Origin: Actinomyces israelii DSM 43320
Lineage (GTDB): Bacteria > Actinomycetota > Actinomycetes > Actinomycetales > Actinomycetaceae
DNA: 64,000 nt
Assembly (NCBI RefSeq): GCF_000711965.1
Contig: NZ_KL544003.1
Location: 51,967 to 115,966 of the forward strand
Direction of reading: 5' to 3'
A program made the translations under genes and the position numbers. Shown in pieces: positions 61,703 to 64,000 of this stretch. Below the pieces are notes generated by a model. It was not told the DNA's origin. It ran no database searches and worked only from the letters and a program-made list of their open reading frames with translations. The stretch's first letter is position 1. Each line of letters begins with the position of its first letter.

Positions 61703-63388
61703 GTGACGAACTTCCCGACGCTCAAGGCTCCCGGTCCGGTTCCCGACGGCGCGATGCGCATCGTGCCCTTGGGGGGACTGGGAGAGGTCGGCCGCAACAT
61801 GACCGTCTTCGAGGTCGATGGCGAGCTGCTCATTGTCGACTGCGGCGTTCTGTTCCCCGAGGAGGACCAGCCCGGTGTCGATCTCATCCTGCCCGACTTC
61901 AGCTACATCGAGGACCGTCTCGACGACGTCGTCGCCCTGGTCCTGACCCACGGCCACGAGGACCACATCGGGGGCGTGCCCTACCTGCTGCGGCTGCGCG
62001 ACGACATCCCGCTGGTCGGCTCCGCGCTCACCCTCGCCTTTGTCGAGGCCAAGCTCAAGGAGCACCGCATCCGCCCCGCCCTGCGCGTGGTCGCCGAGCA
62101 CGAGGCGGTCTCCTACGGCCCCTTCGACCTGGAGTTCGTCGCCGTCAACCACTCCATTCCCGACGCCATGGCGGTCATGATCCGCACCGACGCGGGCAAC
62201 GCGCTGATCACCGGGGACTTCAAGATCGACTCCCTTCCCATCGACGGGCGCATCACCGACCTGCGGTCCTTCGCGCGCTTCGGCGACGAGGGCGTGGACC
62301 TGTTCTGCGTGGACTCCACCAACGCCGAGGTCCCCGGCATGATCGGCCACGAGAACCAGATCGGTCCCGTGCTCGACAGCGTCTTCGCCGAGTCGGACCA
62401 GCAGATCATCGTGGCCTCGTTCTCCAGCCACGTCCACCGCGTCCAGCAGGTCCTGGACGCCGCCGCGCTCCACGGGCGCCGCGTGGCCCTCGTGGGCCGC
62501 TCGATGGTGCGCAACATGAGCATCGCAGCCGAGCGCGGCTACCTCAAGGTCCCCGACGGCGTGCTCATCGACGCCAAGGACGTGTCCTCCCTGCCCCCCG
62601 ACGGGCGCGTCCTCATGGCCACAGGGTCCCAGGGCGAGCCCATGGCGGCCCTGTCGCGCATGGCCCACGGCGAGCACCGCAGCATCACCCTGGAGCCCGG
62701 CGACACCGTCATCTTCGCCTCATCCCTCATCCCGGGCAACGAGAACTCCGTCAACCGCGTCATCAACCAGCTCATGCGCCTGGGCGCGCGCGTCGTCCAC
62801 CAGGGCAACGCCAAGGTCCACGTCTCCGGCCACGCCTCGAGCGAGGAGCTGCTGCACGTCTACAACATTGTGGGGCCCCGCAACGTCATGCCGATCCACG
62901 GGGAGGTCCGCCACCTCGTGGCCAACGGTGCCCTGGCCGTCAAGACCGGGATCGCCCCCGAGAGCATTATGCTCGCCGAGGACGGCGTCGTCGTCGACCT
63001 GCTCGACGGGCGCGCCCGCATCGCCGGGGCGGTGCCCTGCGGCTACGTCTACGTCGACGGGGCCTCTGTCGGGGAGATCGACGAGACCGAGCTCAAGGAC
63101 CGCCGCATCCTGGCGGAGGAGGGCTTCGTGTCCGTCTACGCCGTCGTCGAGACCAAGACCGGCACCATCCTCGCCGGTCCGGACATCCAGGCCCGGGGCA
63201 TGGCCGAGGACGACTCCGTCTTCGAGGACGTCCTGCCCGACGTCACCACCGCGCTCCAGGCGGCCCTCGACAAGGGCAACGCCGACGCCCGCTCCCTCCA
63301 GCAGGCCATGCGCCGCGCGCTGGGGCGGTGGATCGGGCGCCGCCTGCGCCGCCGGCCCATGATCGTGCCCGTCGTCATCGAGGCCTGA
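61703..63388 (+). CDS. rnj: Ribonuclease J
   Basis: A 561-residue MBL/beta-CASP nuclease, the main 5'-end and exonucleolytic RNase in actinobacteria lacking or complementing RNase E. The metal motif LTHGHEDHIGG is at 82-91; MRIVPLGGLGEVGRNMTVFE opens the fold, and FASSLIPGNENSVNRVINQL plus HVSGHASSEEL lie in the beta-CASP and following regions. GTG 61703 is 7 nt after TAGAAT (61690-61695), hence probably leaderless; ATG 61694 overlaps that hexamer and is less likely. Confidence 0.96.
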   Translation: MTNFPTLKAPGPVPDGAMRIVPLGGLGEVGRNMTVFEVDGELLIVDCGVLFPEEDQPGVDLILPDFSYIEDRLDDVVALVLTHGHEDHIGGVPYLLRLRDDIPLVGSALTLAFVEAKLKEHRIRPALRVVAEHEAVSYGPFDLEFVAVNHSIPDAMAVMIRTDAGNALITGDFKIDSLPIDGRITDLRSFARFGDEGVDLFCVDSTNAEVPGMIGHENQIGPVLDSVFAESDQQIIVASFSSHVHRVQQVLDAAALHGRRVALVGRSMVRNMSIAAERGYLKVPDGVLIDAKDVSSLPPDGRVLMATGSQGEPMAALSRMAHGEHRSITLEPGDTVIFASSLIPGNENSVNRVINQLMRLGARVVHQGNAKVHVSGHASSEELLHVYNIVGPRNVMPIHGEVRHLVANGALAVKTGIAPESIMLAEDGVVVDLLDGRARIAGAVPCGYVYVDGASVGEIDETELKDRRILAEEGFVSVYAVVETKTGTILAGPDIQARGMAEDDSVFEDVLPDVTTALQAALDKGNADARSLQQAMRRALGRWIGRRLRRRPMIVPVVIEA

Positions 63389-63403
63389 TGAGGGGATGAG
63401 GGT

Positions 63404-64000
63404 ATGAGCCCGCCGAGCATGCGCCGCCCGCCGTGCTTCATCTCCACCGGGAGCGTCCTGATGGACCTTCCGCTCCGCGTCGGCCGCGTCCCCGCGCCCG
63501 GCGGCGCCGTCACCGCCACGTCCTCCGGCCCCGCCGTCGGCGGGGGGTACACGGTCGTGTCCGCCGTCGCCCGCCAGGGCGTGCCCGCCGCCCTGGCCGC
63601 CACGCTGGGCACCGGCCCGAACTCCGCCCAGGTGCGCGAGACCATGATGACCGACGGAGTCGAGCTCGTCGTCGAGGAGCTCGTCGGCGACATCGGCACC
63701 TGCACCACCCTCATCGAGCCCTCCGGGCGGCGCACCTTCATCACCACCGAGGGGGTCGAGGCCGAGCCCCAGCGGGAGGACCTGGACCGTCTCGAGCTCA
63801 TACCGGGCGACTGGGTCTACACCACGGGCTACGACCTGGCCCACTCCACCTCCCGGGACGTGCTCGCCGAGTGGCTCCTCGCCCTGCCCACCGGCGTCAG
63901 CCTCATTGCGGATCTGGGGCCCGTCGAGCCCGAGATCCCGGGCCCCATCATTGATCCGCTTCTGCGACGCACCAACCTGCTGACCGGCAACCACCTCGAG
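63404..64000 (+). CDS. PfkB-family carbohydrate kinase (5' part)
   Basis: The frame from ATG 63404 stays open to the window end (199 codons). FISTGSVLMDLPLRVGRVPA, AVGGGYTVVSAVARQGVPAA and the final LLTGNHLE are typical of ribokinase/PfkB proteins, which phosphorylate sugars or nucleosides; N-terminal GG motif is seen as AVGGG. The ATP site and catalytic aspartate lie beyond the window. GAGGGT precedes the ATG. It follows rnj by 15 bp. Confidence 0.88.
   Translation, partial: MSPPSMRRPPCFISTGSVLMDLPLRVGRVPAPGGAVTATSSGPAVGGGYTVVSAVARQGVPAALAATLGTGPNSAQVRETMMTDGVELVVEELVGDIGTCTTLIEPSGRRTFITTEGVEAEPQREDLDRLELIPGDWVYTTGYDLAHSTSRDVLAEWLLALPTGVSLIADLGPVEPEIPGPIIDPLLRRTNLLTGNHLE

Overview
The window is about 70% G+C, uses high-GC actinobacterial codons and carries many leaderless genes. 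Gene content (type I-E CRISPR-Cas, a SatABCD-type sialic acid importer with nanA/nanK/nanE, DUF3039, DUF2017, DUF3054, DUF3516 helicase, Excalibur lipoprotein) points to an Actinomycetaceae member, most likely an oral or mucosal Actinomyces. This assignment is inference; no rRNA is present.

Layout. 1-1998: CRISPR array of 32 identical repeats plus a short leader. 1999-11138: complete, tightly overlapped type I-E operon on the minus strand (cas3-cse1-cse2-cas7-cas5-cas6e-cas1-cas2). 11323-20598: a FadR-type regulator divergent from a sialic acid uptake and catabolism operon (binding protein, permease, fused permease-ATPase, second ATPase, lyase, ROK kinase, epimerase). 20801-24771: HU, an ABC exporter pair and nagB. 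24886-33930: housekeeping genes (DUF3039 plus helicase, pncB, clpS, DUF2017, murI, metallo-hydrolase, rdgB, rph) with a damaged tail-to-tail gene pair at 31416-32123. 34131-36000: PASTA/Excalibur lipoprotein, tRNA-Leu, a decayed peroxiredoxin, a small coiled-coil protein and two tRNA-Lys. 36067-44028: peptidase, ATP-grasp, YccF, YbaK, homocysteine methyltransferase, zinc-ribbon protein and a Ski2-like helicase. 44510-46297: oleate hydratase. 46424-52720: four consecutive AGCS amino acid:cation symporter paralogs. 52792-59320: FAH-family hydrolase, MalY-type C-S lyase, PuuE-like deacetylase, C45-type acyltransferase/amidohydrolase and a LuxR-HTH/periplasmic-binding-domain fusion regulator. 59451-64000: gltX, tRNA-Gln, two tRNA-Glu, RNase J and a truncated PfkB kinase.

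How the parts work together. The cas operon supplies adaptation (Cas1-Cas2), crRNA processing (Cas6e), Cascade and Cas3 for the array. The sat/nan operon imports sialic acid and takes it to GlcNAc-6-P; nagB, 3.4 kb further on, finishes the route, but nagA is not in the window. The most unusual block is 46.4-59.3 kb: four amino acid symporters, several amide or C-S bond hydrolases, and a cytoplasmic regulator that appears to sense a small molecule through a binding-protein domain. I propose it as an amide/imide or amino-acid-derivative scavenging module (inference).

Sequence-level structure not explained by genes includes a 13-bp intergenic motif repeated at 22-bp spacing in five loci, a two-copy repeat with 61-nt period at 44.2 kb, a 22-bp perfect palindrome at 55.1 kb, and a recurrent TANNNT-6/7-nt-start signature at twelve genes.
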